A stretch of 64,000 nucleotides of DNA, taken from positions 1-64,000 of the forward strand of contig JBFXAF010000009.1 of the NCBI GenBank assembly GCA_050184585.1. Reading direction: 5' to 3'. Position 1 is the first letter of the stretch. Every line of letters starts with the position of its first letter. The position numbers were made by a program, and so were the translations under genes. The notes below the pieces were generated by a model. The model did no database searches, was not told the DNA's origin, and saw only the letters and a program-made list of their open reading frames with translations. Shown here piece by piece: positions 8,652 through 16,983 of the stretch. Source of the stretch: JBFXAF01 sp050184585. GTDB taxonomy: Bacteria; Pseudomonadota; Alphaproteobacteria; Rhizobiales; Rhizobiaceae.

Positions 8652-9443
8652 TCAGCCCACCGCGCCGGCGACGTTCTGGTCGTAGTCGACCAGAGCGCCG
8701 GTCATGACGCCCGCCTCGGAGCTGATCATGTAGGCGACGAGCGACGCGAGTTGGTCAGGCTTGACGAGTTGGCCCATCGGCTGCGCGGCTTCCGCCTTCT
8801 CCAGCCAGTCCGGCCCCGCGCCGTGCCACTTCGCCTGCACGATCGCCTCGCCGGGCGTGTCCATCCACCCCGGCAGCACCGCGTTGCAGCGGATGCGGTT
8901 CCCCCGATAGGCATTGGCGACGTTCTTGGTGAGCACGGCCAGCGCGGCCTTGCTGGCGGAATAGCCGGTGAGGAAGTCCTGGCCGCAATGCGCCGACATC
9001 GACAGCACGTTGACGATCGAGCCCGGCTTCTTCTCCGCGAGCAGGTGGCGCACCAGCCCCTGCATGAGGAAGAACGGCCCGCGCACATTGGTCTCGAACA
9101 GATGGTCGAACAGTTCGGGCGTCGTGTCGGTCAGCGAGCCGCGCGCCGACGAGGCGGCGGCGTTGACCAGCGCGTTGACGTGGCCGAAGCGGTCGAGCGC
9201 CGACGCGATGACGCGCTCGCAGGACGCTGTGTCGGCAAGGTCGGCGCTGACGAACATCGCCTGAGCGCCGAGTCTTTCCATGGCCGCGACCGCCTTGGCG
9301 CCCTTCTCCTCGGACCGCCCGACGAGCGTGATCGCCTTGCAGCCTTCCTCGACGAGCCGGGTCGCGATGGCCAGCCCGATGCCTTGCGCGCCGCCGGTGA
9401 CGATGGCGCGGGTGGTGCTGTTCCTTGACTGTTGGATCGTCAT
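8652..9443 (-). CDS. SDR-family oxidoreductase in the iol cluster
   Basis: A 263-residue classical short-chain dehydrogenase. It has the NAD(P)-binding motif TGGAQGIGLAIA near residue 16, NAAAS in place of the usual NNAG, and the catalytic YSASK preceded by the serine of VLSMSAH. The C-terminal end (SSEAGVMTGALVDYDQNVAG) is typical of the family. The ATG at 9443 was chosen because it begins MTIQQSRNSTTRA and sits only 2 bp after the idhA stop. Given its place it may oxidise an inositol isomer or reduce an inosose; that is inference. Confidence 0.85.
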   Translation of the reverse strand: MTIQQSRNSTTRAIVTGGAQGIGLAIATRLVEEGCKAITLVGRSEEKGAKAVAAMERLGAQAMFVSADLADTASCERVIASALDRFGHVNALVNAAASSARGSLTDTTPELFDHLFETNVRGPFFLMQGLVRHLLAEKKPGSIVNVLSMSAHCGQDFLTGYSASKAALAVLTKNVANAYRGNRIRCNAVLPGWMDTPGEAIVQAKWHGAGPDWLEKAEAAQPMGQLVKPDQLASLVAYMISSEAGVMTGALVDYDQNVAGAVG

Positions 9444-9445
9444 GG

Positions 9446-10447
9446 TCAGCCTGCCGTGCCCACGCGGATAGCCTTGCGTTCCTTCACCGAGCGCAGCGCC
9501 GCATCGGCGAGAACCAGCGCCGCCAGCCCGTCCTCGCCGCTCGGCGTCGCCTTCTTCTTCTTCTTCATCGCCGTGATGAAACCGGCGATCTCGTTGGCGT
9601 AGGCCTGCGTGTAGCGGGTCATGAAGAAGTCGTGCAGCGGCGGCCGCGTATAGCCCTTGGCCGTCGCCAGTTCGATCGACACCGGCCGCTGGTTCTCCGC
9701 CGCGATCATGCCCTTCGAGCCGTGCACCTCGATGCGCTGGTCGTAGCCGTAGGTGGCGCGCCGCGAGTTGGAGATGACGCACTGCCGGCCCGACGCCGTC
9801 TCGAGAATCAGGCTGGCGCTGTCGAAGTCGCCCAGCTCGCCGATCTTCCTGTCGACCAGCACCGCTGCATGCGCGGAGACCAGCACCGGCTCCTCGCCGA
9901 GCAGGAAGCGTGCCATGTCGAGGTCGTGGATGGTCATGTCGCGGAAGATGCCGCCCGATCGCGGGATGTAGTCGTAGGAGGGCGCGCCGGGATCGCGCGA
10001 GGTGATGGTCACCATCTCGACCGTGCCGATCTGCCCGTCGTCGATCGCCTGCCTGACGGCCGCGAAATGCGGGTCGAAGCGCCGGTTGAAGCCGACCATC
10101 AGCGTCGCCTTGGTCTTCTCGACCACGGCCAGGCACTTCTTCACCCGCTTCACGTCCAGGTCGATCGGCTTCTCGCAGAAGATCGCCTTGCCGGCGCGCG
10201 CGAAGCGCTCGATCAGGTCCGCATGCGTGTCGGTCGGCGTGCAGATGATCACCGCGTCGATGTCCTTCGCCGTCTCGATCTGGTCGATCGTCCGGACCTC
10301 GGCGCCGTATCTGCCCGCGAGTTCCTTCGCCGGCTTCTCGAACGCGTCGGCAATGGCCACGAGACGGGCGTTGGGATTCGACGCGACCGCCTGCGCGTGC
10401 ACCTTGCCGATACGTCCGGCGCCGAGCAGCCCGAAGCGAATTGTCAT
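9446..10447 (-). CDS. idhA: Inositol 2-dehydrogenase
   Basis: A 333-residue Gfo/Idh/MocA enzyme that closely follows rhizobial IdhA/IolG, which oxidises myo-inositol to 2-keto-myo-inositol with NAD+. It shows GLLGAGRIGKVHA at the N-terminus, FCEKPIDLDVKRV, and the substrate-site signature GFNRRFDPHF, RDPGAPSYDYIPRSGGIFRD and HDLDMARFLLGE. The ATG at 10447 is preceded by AGGGG and starts exactly at the Rossmann fold; the longer open frame upstream would run across the promoter. First gene of the minus-strand iol transcript. It carries a lysine run (KKKKK) near residue 300. Confidence 0.93.
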   Translation of the reverse strand: MTIRFGLLGAGRIGKVHAQAVASNPNARLVAIADAFEKPAKELAGRYGAEVRTIDQIETAKDIDAVIICTPTDTHADLIERFARAGKAIFCEKPIDLDVKRVKKCLAVVEKTKATLMVGFNRRFDPHFAAVRQAIDDGQIGTVEMVTITSRDPGAPSYDYIPRSGGIFRDMTIHDLDMARFLLGEEPVLVSAHAAVLVDRKIGELGDFDSASLILETASGRQCVISNSRRATYGYDQRIEVHGSKGMIAAENQRPVSIELATAKGYTRPPLHDFFMTRYTQAYANEIAGFITAMKKKKKATPSGEDGLAALVLADAALRSVKERKAIRVGTAG

Positions 10448-10531
10448 CAACGATCCCCTTGATGTGCGGCGAATGATGGCGTCTGCGACGATCGCGCCGC
10501 GACAGAATGCACAGACTACCAGAGTTTCAGA

Positions 10532-10566
10532 TGGAATTTTTATTCCACCCATCGAACGGCCGTCAA
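10532..10566 (-). promoter_or_regulatory. idhA promoter with perfect IolR-type operator
   Basis: On the minus strand a -35 TTGACG (10566-10561) is followed by an 18-bp spacer and -10 TAAAAA (10542-10537). The -10 lies exactly inside the palindrome TGGAATAAAAATTCCA (10547-10532), a perfect GGAA-N6-TTCC site. That motif is the one reported for IolR in Sinorhizobium. A repressor bound here would cover the -10, the classic repression geometry, with about 85 bp left to the idhA start codon. Confidence 0.65.
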
Positions 10567-10579
10567 GCTGGTTTCGTTG

Positions 10580-11389
10580 TTAATCCCCATTGCGCCACGC
10601 CGGCGAGCGCTTCTCCCGGAAGGCCGCGATGCCTTCCGCCGCGTCCGGCATCGACAGGTTCACCGTCAGCATGGCCTCCAGCATGCGCAGCCGGGCGTCG
10701 ACGTCGTGGTTGAGCGCCGCGTAGAACGCGCCTCGGCCAAGCGCCGTCGCCTGCGGCGATGCCTGCGCCAGCTTCGCCGTGAACGCGTCGACCGCCTCGT
10801 CCAGCGCGCCATGCTCGACCACCTCGGTGACGAAGCCGAGCTTCAGCCCCTCCGCCGCCGACACGCGTTCGCCGGTCAGCATCAGCTTCAGCGCCTGCTT
10901 AGGCGCCATGGTCTGCAAGAGCGGCACCGTGATCATGTAGGGCCAGATGCCGACGCCGGATTCCGGCACGCCGAACACCGCCTTTTCGCTGGCCACGATG
11001 AAGTCGCAGGCCGCCGCGATGCCGAATCCGCCGGCCAGTGCATAGCCCTGCACGCGCGCGATCGTCGGCTTGCCGAGCTCCCACAGGTCGCGGAACAGCG
11101 CGGTGAGCTGGCTGCGCCCGCGATGCGCGTCGAAGGCGTCGCCGTCCCCCAGGTCCGAGAGGTCGCCGCCCGCCGAGAACGCTTCGTCTCCCGCGCCGGT
11201 GATGACCACCACACGTATCGCGCGGTCGTCCCGCGCCGCCGCCAGCCCGGCGCGCAGGCCGGCCAGCACCTCCGCGTTGATCGCATTGCGCCGTTCGGGG
11301 CGGCTGATCGTGAGCCGTGCGGCCGAGCCGCGGCGTTCCATCAGCACCGGTCCCGGCTGGGCCGTCGTCCTGCTGTCGTCCGTGCCCAA
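10580..11389 (-). CDS. Enoyl-CoA hydratase/isomerase family protein
   Basis: A 269-residue crotonase-fold protein. It has the oxyanion-hole segments GAGDEAFSAGGDLSDL and GYALAGGFGIAAACDF, and the family stretch around EKAVFGVPESGVG. A glutamate matching the catalytic position is present in VPESGVGIW. The start is a TTG at 11389, preceded by AAGGATCC, which gives normal family length; an ATG at 11341 is the conservative alternative. The substrate is unknown. It ends just beyond the idhA promoter but is not obviously part of inositol catabolism. Confidence 0.8.
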   Translation of the reverse strand: MGTDDSRTTAQPGPVLMERRGSAARLTISRPERRNAINAEVLAGLRAGLAAARDDRAIRVVVITGAGDEAFSAGGDLSDLGDGDAFDAHRGRSQLTALFRDLWELGKPTIARVQGYALAGGFGIAAACDFIVASEKAVFGVPESGVGIWPYMITVPLLQTMAPKQALKLMLTGERVSAAEGLKLGFVTEVVEHGALDEAVDAFTAKLAQASPQATALGRGAFYAALNHDVDARLRMLEAMLTVNLSMPDAAEGIAAFREKRSPAWRNGD

Positions 11390-11514
11390 GTTGGATCCTT
11401 GTCGCGCTGCTTGGAGCGCGACCATCGCCGCTTGCCGGAAACTTGTCCAGATTGGCCATCTTCCCGCCACCCGGCCGGTCCACACCGGCGCATTCAGCGC
11501 GGGCATCGAGGACG

Positions 11515-11700
11515 ATGGATTTCGCCAGGGCATCGGAATGGCTTCTGCGAAGCGCGGCCACCTTGGTCGCCGCGTTGCTGCTCCTCGTCGTCTATGTATC
11601 CGCGCCGCGCGCGACGGAGGTCCATCGGCCCGCCAATGACGGTCGCGTCATCGATTATTCGCCCGGCTGGAGCGTCGCCCGTCTCGTCGATCCGGACTGA
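11515..11700 (+). CDS. Small single-pass membrane protein (possible)
   Basis: An open frame of 61 residues, MDFARASEWLLRSAATLVAA and on. One clear hydrophobic helix (about residues 12-31) is followed by a short polar tail ending VARLVDPD. It fills the only space between the divergent enoyl-CoA hydratase and the end of proC. A GAGGA lies just before the ATG, but the spacing is only 2 bp, so the start is uncertain. No family recognised. It could be real or a chance frame; conservation in relatives would settle it. Confidence 0.4.
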   Translation: MDFARASEWLLRSAATLVAALLLLVVYVSAPRATEVHRPANDGRVIDYSPGWSVARLVDPD

Positions 11701-11722
11701 GCAAGCCCGCGGTCGCCCTGCG

Positions 11723-12538
11723 CTACTTTCCGAGTTCGATCGAGCGCAGGCGCGCCGCTTCGACCGCGTCCCCGACGAGCCTCTTCATCCGGTCCTCGCC
11801 CATCAGTATGGCCAGCGCCGCGGCGGTCGTCCCGTTGGGGCTGGTCACCTGCTCGCGCAGCCTGCCGGGGTCCTCGCGCGTTTCGGCCGCCAGGCAGGCC
11901 GCGCCGTAGACGGTCTGCATCGCCAGCAGCCGCGCGGTATCGGCCGGCAGCCCGGCCGATAGGCCCGCGTCGGTCAGGCATTCGATGAAATGGAACACAT
12001 AGGCCGGTCCGGAGCCCGACACGGCCGTCACCGCGTCCATCAGGTCCTCGCTGTCGACGCTCGCGACTTCGCCGATGGCGCCGAGAAGCGTCTTGACGAA
12101 CCCCAGCGTGTCGGGCGTCACGCAGCCGTTCGACGTCACCACCATCATGCCCTTGCCGATCGCCGCCGGCGTGTTCGGCATGCAGCGCACGATCGGCGTT
12201 TCCTTGCCGAGGATGTCCTCGAAGGTGCCGATGCGCGTTCCCGCCGCGACGCTGACGAACGTCGCCCCGCTCGCGGCCGCCTGCCGATACCCCTCGGTCA
12301 CCGCGCGCATCACCTGCGGCTTCACGGCAAGCACGACGAGCCTTGGCGAAAGGCCGGCCGGCAAGGACTCCGCCGAACCGACGGTCGCGGCGCCGAGCGC
12401 GGCTGCCCGTTCACGAAGCGCCTCGTTCGGCTCGACCACGAACGTGTCCGCCGGTTCGAGCAGCCCCGACTTCAGCCAGCCCTCCAGCATCGCGTGGCCC
12501 ATGTTGCCGGCGCCGGCGAGGATGACGGGATCTGACAT
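11723..12538 (-). CDS. proC: Pyrroline-5-carboxylate reductase
   Basis: A 271-residue enzyme of the last step of proline synthesis, reducing 1-pyrroline-5-carboxylate with NAD(P)H. It has the Rossmann motif ILAGAGNMGHAMLEGW at the N-terminus and the family signature region ending in TAVSGSGPAYVF (about 165-176), followed by the substrate-binding region around REQVTSPNGTTAAAL. Length is typical. A good GGAGG precedes the ATG. It stands alone, with a 58-bp gap to the downstream end of the polysaccharide polymerase gene. Confidence 0.95.
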   Translation of the reverse strand: MSDPVILAGAGNMGHAMLEGWLKSGLLEPADTFVVEPNEALRERAAALGAATVGSAESLPAGLSPRLVVLAVKPQVMRAVTEGYRQAAASGATFVSVAAGTRIGTFEDILGKETPIVRCMPNTPAAIGKGMMVVTSNGCVTPDTLGFVKTLLGAIGEVASVDSEDLMDAVTAVSGSGPAYVFHFIECLTDAGLSAGLPADTARLLAMQTVYGAACLAAETREDPGRLREQVTSPNGTTAAALAILMGEDRMKRLVGDAVEAARLRSIELGK

Positions 12539-12596
12539 GGCGAACCTCCTGTTGGGAGGCTGAGATAGACCGGGGAGCGGCGGCGCGGAAGCCCCG

Positions 12597-13901
12597 TCAG
12601 CCGCCGCGTACCGGGAATCGCGCCGCGAGCCTGAGACCGAGGATGGCCAGCACGAAGAACAGCCAGACGGGATCGGCGCGCCGGAAGAAGAACGATTCCA
12701 GGAATGCGTTCAGCGCGGTGAAGAACAGCACCATCATGAAGAAGTCGGCGATCAGGATGTTTTCGCGCAGGAGCGGGGTCCGCATGAAGTCCCGCATCGG
12801 CGCGACGATGAAGGCGATCACCGCGAAGGCGAGCGCCGGAAGGCCCATGATCACGGCGATGTCCATGTAGCCGTTGTGGCCGTGCACGATGCCGCGAATG
12901 TCCCATGCGCGGTCGAATGGCTGGTCGATCGTGTAGAGCAACGGCGTGTCCCAGAAGCTCTCGTACCCGTAGCCCGTCCAGGGGCGCTTGAGGATCATCT
13001 CGCCGGAGAACTCCCACAGCGTGGTGCGGCCGGTATAGGTGAGTTCCGGCGCCATCGTCGCGGCGAGGTCCTTGAGTGGATCGATGAAGACGATGCCGAG
13101 CGTCACCAGCCCGGTGATCGCCAGCGCCAGCACGAAGAACACCGGCGTCAGGAAGCGCATGCCGATCAGGCCGGGCAGGAGCACCGGCAGGACGGCGACC
13201 GGCACCAGGCCGAGCGTCGTCTTCGATCCGGTGTTCGACATGAACGCGATGGCGAGGACGAAGATGACGATGCCTGACCACGTCCAGCCCCGTCGCCACA
13301 GATAGAGCCCGCCGAAGCTCAGGCACGCCATCACCGGTCCGGTGATGTTCTTGTGCGCGAACAGGCCGCGCCAGAAGCCCGCATGTTCCGGTTCGATCGA
13401 ATCGGCCGAATGGATGGCCTCGTTCGGATAGAGCGCCAGCCCCGCGTAGCAGAGCGCGAGCACGACGAGGGCGGAGACCGACAGCGCGGTCGAGAACGCG
13501 TCGGCGTCGCGTGGCAGGCTGAGGATCGCCCCCACCGCGATCACCGCGATGACCGTGAACATCGCCGCTCTCGTCGCCGACGATGGATCGGCGGCGTTCA
13601 TCACCGAGAGCGCGAGGAAGCCGAGGACGATGATCCACCACGGACTGAGCAGGGCGACCGCGACCTTGCGATCCACCAGCGTGAAGATGGCGAACAGGGA
13701 CAGCGCGCCGACGCTGCCGAAGCCGAGCTGGTTGATGATGTCGCCCGAGCCTGCCTCCAGGGTCGGGCCCTGCGGGGTGAAGGGGCGGAACGTGACCAGA
13801 AGCACCGTCAGGAGGATCGCGGCGATGACCGTCGCGGCGCGCGCTGTCAGCCGCTCGGCTTCGGCCGCCTCAGTTCTTCTCGGGTTCGCGATACTGCTCA
13901 C
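12597..13901 (-). CDS. O-antigen ligase / polysaccharide polymerase-like membrane protein
   Basis: A 434-residue protein with about ten hydrophobic helices and one large loop (about 270-340) holding TYTGRTTLWEFSGEMIL and the HGHNGYMDIAV motif. This is the layout of Wzy_C/O-antigen ligases and ExoQ-type polymerases. The start is taken as GTG at 13901, which overlaps the preceding glycosyltransferase by 32 bp; an open frame extends further but has no membrane character. It lies downstream of a GT2 gene on the same strand. Whether it polymerises an exopolysaccharide or ligates to a lipid core cannot be decided here. Confidence 0.75.
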   Translation of the reverse strand: MSSIANPRRTEAAEAERLTARAATVIAAILLTVLLVTFRPFTPQGPTLEAGSGDIINQLGFGSVGALSLFAIFTLVDRKVAVALLSPWWIIVLGFLALSVMNAADPSSATRAAMFTVIAVIAVGAILSLPRDADAFSTALSVSALVVLALCYAGLALYPNEAIHSADSIEPEHAGFWRGLFAHKNITGPVMACLSFGGLYLWRRGWTWSGIVIFVLAIAFMSNTGSKTTLGLVPVAVLPVLLPGLIGMRFLTPVFFVLALAITGLVTLGIVFIDPLKDLAATMAPELTYTGRTTLWEFSGEMILKRPWTGYGYESFWDTPLLYTIDQPFDRAWDIRGIVHGHNGYMDIAVIMGLPALAFAVIAFIVAPMRDFMRTPLLRENILIADFFMMVLFFTALNAFLESFFFRRADPVWLFFVLAILGLRLAARFPVRGG

Positions 13902-14889
13902 GGGCGTATCCGAATTCGGCGAGCAGGCGGCCGGCCGCGAAGAGGGTGGGGTCGAGGAAGGCGATGGGCAGTCCCGAACGCATGGCGGCGCGCAGCCCCC
14001 GCCATGGCGCCAGCGCCGCAAACGCGATGCTGCGCAGGATGACGGTCGCGCGTCCCGTCGATCCCGGGCGGCGGCGTCGGTCGACCAGTGCCGAGATGAC
14101 CCCGTTCCTGATGCTGCGCGCGCGGATCCAGCTCCACTCGGTCCGCCGCGCGGGAATGGCCTCCGATACGCGGGCTTCGGCGCACCAGCCGAGCCGGAAG
14201 CCGCGTGCGGCCGCCCGCGACAGGAAATCGGAGTCGCCGCCGCCGAGGAAGTTGAAGCGCAGGTCGAGGAAGGGCGGGCCCATAGCCGCGAGCACGGGCT
14301 TGGTCACGAGCAGGTTTCCCGACGAGAAGAGCGCCTTGACCGGGCCGCTCGTGGAGTAGGGCGCCGCGAACACCGGATGTCTGGCCCACTTGGCGTTTCC
14401 ACCGCCATCGAACGTCGGAACCTGTGGTCCGCCGACGATGTCGTGGCCGCGTTCGGCGAAGCGGCACATCGTCTCGATCCAGTCCGGATCGGCCACCTCG
14501 TCGTCATCGATGACCATGAGATGACGCAGGTTGGGAAAGCGCAGCAGCGCGGTTTCCCAGCCGGCATTGTAGGCGCTGCAATTGCCCCGATTGTGGGCCA
14601 CGATCAGCAGCCCTTCGATCGCGCCGCTCGCGTATCGCGCCGCCGCCGCCGCCGCGCCCTCGGCCTGCTCGGCGTCGTTCTCGATGGTGATCACCGCGAA
14701 CCGTCGCGGCGTCGCCTGTCTGGCCAGTGACGTCAGCGTCGCCAGGATCTGCTCGGGCCGGCGGAAGGTCGGCACGGTCACGACCGTTTCGATCGCCGCC
14801 TCGTCCAGGTCGGGCGAGCGCGCGATCAGCGAAATCGTGCCGTCTGTCGGCTTGGGAATCATGGCGCGGTCCGGCCCTTCGGGCCGCAC
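13870..14889 (-). CDS. Glycosyltransferase family 2
   Basis: A 339-residue GT-A fold transferase. The nucleotide-sugar region starts at VVTVPTFRRPEQILATL, and the metal-binding DxD-like motif is HLMVIDDDEVADPDWIE. GGPQVPTF and NFLGGGDSDFLSR (acceptor side) follow in the usual order. It resembles ExoU/ExoO-style enzymes. A second possible ATG (MIPKPTD) lies 27 bp inside. It is transcribed with the ligase-like gene and diverges from the GT4 gene at 15032. The sugar and acceptor are unknown. Confidence 0.85.
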   Translation of the reverse strand: MRPEGPDRAMIPKPTDGTISLIARSPDLDEAAIETVVTVPTFRRPEQILATLTSLARQATPRRFAVITIENDAEQAEGAAAAAARYASGAIEGLLIVAHNRGNCSAYNAGWETALLRFPNLRHLMVIDDDEVADPDWIETMCRFAERGHDIVGGPQVPTFDGGGNAKWARHPVFAAPYSTSGPVKALFSSGNLLVTKPVLAAMGPPFLDLRFNFLGGGDSDFLSRAAARGFRLGWCAEARVSEAIPARRTEWSWIRARSIRNGVISALVDRRRRPGSTGRATVILRSIAFAALAPWRGLRAAMRSGLPIAFLDPTLFAAGRLLAEFGYAREQYREPEKN

Positions 14890-15031
14890 TGAACACCGAC
14901 GATCGTTTAGGTTTCGTTAATCAACCCGAGCGGCGCCGAAACAGATGCAACCTGGGATTGTGGCGATCTTCGGTGCATTTAAGCATCGGTTCATTGCCGC
15001 TTGATAGGAATGGGGAGACAGGCTGGGCCCG
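14890..15031. promoter_or_regulatory. Divergent promoter region of the polysaccharide locus
   Basis: A 142-bp gap between two glycosyltransferase genes read in opposite directions, noticeably more AT-rich than the flanks (GTTTAGGTTTCGTTAATC, GCATTTAAGCATCGG). Promoters for both directions must lie here unless leaderless or read-through. I could not identify a convincing operator. Confidence 0.35.
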
Positions 15032-16204
15032 ATGCATCTTCTATTCGCCACCTCGCTCGTTCCGGACGTGTCGCCGGCGACCGGCTACGACATCGCCAAT
15101 GCCGCGATTGTCGCTGCGATGCGGCGCGTCGGCGTGCGCGTCACGGTCATGGGTTATGCCTGGCCCGGCCGCGAAGTCGCCGATCCGGACGACACCATCG
15201 TGCTTGGCGAACTCGACGTTCGCAACGAAACGGCGTCGCTTGGGGTCAAGGCCCGATGGACCCTCGGAGCCTTGACGAGCGGCATGACCGTCTCGTCCTA
15301 CAAGATGCTGGCGCTTCCGCGCGCCTCCGTCTCGCACGTTCTCGACCATCTGGGCGCCGTCGACGCCTATGTGCTGAACGCGGTCCAGTTCGCCGGAGCC
15401 TTCGGCGATCTGTTCGCGTCCAAGCCCTTCGCCTTTGTCGCGCACAATGTCGAGCACCGCTCCGCGGAGGAGAACGCTGCCGCGGCGAGAAGCCCGTTGC
15501 AGCGCTGGCTGTTTGCACGCGAGGCCCGCCTTCTCAAGACCCTTGAGCTGGAACTCTGCCGTCGCGCCCGGCACGTCTTCACCCTTGCGGAGGGAGACCG
15601 CGCGCCGCTCGGCGTCTCCCGCGACGACAGATCCTCCGTGTTGCCCCTGGTGACGAGGACGGCGCCCTATCGTGCGAGGCGGACGCGAAAGGTGGAGGCG
15701 GACGCCGTCCTCCTGGGCACCTGGACGTGGCAGCCGAACCGCATCGGCCTCGAATGGTTTCTTGAAGCTGTGACGCCGCATCTGCCGGCGGATTTTCGTG
15801 TCCGCATCGGCGGCGCCATCCCGGCCGGCATGGTTCCCTCGCGGGCAGGCGTCGAATTCGTCGGACGCGTGGCCGACGCTACCGAATTCGTGCGGTCCGG
15901 GGCTGCGGTCGCCTTGGTCAGCCAGGCGGGGACCGGCGTGCAGTTGAAGACGATCGAGGCCTTCGAACTCGGTCTGCCCTGCGTCGCCACGCCGAAGTCG
16001 CTTCGCGGCGTCGACATGCTGCCCTCCAACTGTTCGGTCGCCGAGGAACCCAGGGCGTTCGCCAGGGCGCTTGTGCAGACGGCCAAGATGGGTCGGGAGA
16101 TCGACGGGGCGGGGTTTTTCGAGGCGCAGCGCGCCTCGTTGGATCGGCGCGTGCGGTTTGGATTGTCGCGCCTTGGTCATGTCGCGGCCCGGGAGTTCGC
16201 ATGA
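15032..16204 (+). CDS. Glycosyltransferase family 4 (GT-B fold)
   Basis: A 390-residue protein beginning MHLLFATSLVPDVSPATGYD. The N-terminal acceptor domain has the VAHNVEHRSAEENA motif seen in GT4 enzymes of capsule and exopolysaccharide loci. The C-terminal donor domain has LLGTWTWQPNRIGLEWFLE and the sugar-nucleotide region GTGVQLKTIEAFELGLPCVAT, with the conserved E-x7-E-like spacing. Its stop overlaps the next gene by 4 bp (ATGA), so the two are translationally coupled. Specificity unknown. Confidence 0.85.
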   Translation: MHLLFATSLVPDVSPATGYDIANAAIVAAMRRVGVRVTVMGYAWPGREVADPDDTIVLGELDVRNETASLGVKARWTLGALTSGMTVSSYKMLALPRASVSHVLDHLGAVDAYVLNAVQFAGAFGDLFASKPFAFVAHNVEHRSAEENAAAARSPLQRWLFAREARLLKTLELELCRRARHVFTLAEGDRAPLGVSRDDRSSVLPLVTRTAPYRARRTRKVEADAVLLGTWTWQPNRIGLEWFLEAVTPHLPADFRVRIGGAIPAGMVPSRAGVEFVGRVADATEFVRSGAAVALVSQAGTGVQLKTIEAFELGLPCVATPKSLRGVDMLPSNCSVAEEPRAFARALVQTAKMGREIDGAGFFEAQRASLDRRVRFGLSRLGHVAAREFA

Positions 16205-16983
16205 ACATGCATTCCGCTCCGCTGTCTGGTGCGCCGATCCCGACCCTGGTGATCCTCGGCATCCCGGTCGCCCGCATCGCCTGGGCCGACGCGATCCAGC
16301 ATCTGCGCGGCCTGCTGCGTGAGAAGCGCTACACCAAGATCGGCTTCCTCAACGCGCACAACGCCAATGTCGCATGTTCGGACCCGACTTTCGCGCGGGC
16401 CTTGCAGGGCTTCCTGGTCTTGCCTGACGGCGTCGGCGTCGACATCGCCGCCAAGTTCCTCTACGGCGAACCCTTCCCGTCCAACCTCAACGGCACCGAT
16501 TTCGTGCCGCATCTGATCGCCTCGGCGACGGAGCCGCTCAAGGTCGCCCTGCTCGGCACCACCCGCAAGAATGCGGAAGGCGCTCTGGCCGCGCTGGCGG
16601 CTCTTGCGCCGATCCATAGCTACGAGCTGATCCACGACGGGTTCTTCTCGCCGGCGGAGGAACCGGAGGTCCTCGATCGCATCAGGGGCATGCGCCCCGA
16701 CATCCTCCTGGTCGCCATGGGCGTGCCCCGGCAGGAACTGTGGATCGAGCGCAATCTCGGCCCGGCCTACTGCACCTTGCCGATCGCGGTGGGAGCGCTC
16801 TTGGATTTCCTCAGCGGCGCCGTGCCGCGCGCGCCGGTCTGGGTGCGCCACCTGCGGCTCGAATGGCTCTTCCGCCTCGTGGTGGAGCCGGGCCGGCTCT
16901 GGCGACGCTATGTCGTCGGCAACCCGCTCTTCCTGGTCCGCGTGTTCTTTCAGCGGCTCAGGGCGGGGCGAGCCGGGACGTGA
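16201..16983 (+). CDS. WecG/TagA/CpsF-family glycosyltransferase
   Basis: A 260-residue GT26-type protein. Key motifs are LNAHNANVACSDP, the acidic motif LPDGVGVDIAAKFL, NGTDFVP, LLGTTRKNAEGA, and the conserved VAMGVPRQELWIERN. The GAVPRAPVW segment, RLEWLFRL and EP follow near the C-terminus. Such enzymes add a sugar to a lipid-linked intermediate at an early step of surface-glycan assembly. It is coupled at both ends: ATGA overlap with the GT4 gene and GTGA overlap with the next gene. Confidence 0.9.
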   Translation: MNMHSAPLSGAPIPTLVILGIPVARIAWADAIQHLRGLLREKRYTKIGFLNAHNANVACSDPTFARALQGFLVLPDGVGVDIAAKFLYGEPFPSNLNGTDFVPHLIASATEPLKVALLGTTRKNAEGALAALAALAPIHSYELIHDGFFSPAEEPEVLDRIRGMRPDILLVAMGVPRQELWIERNLGPAYCTLPIAVGALLDFLSGAVPRAPVWVRHLRLEWLFRLVVEPGRLWRRYVVGNPLFLVRVFFQRLRAGRAGT

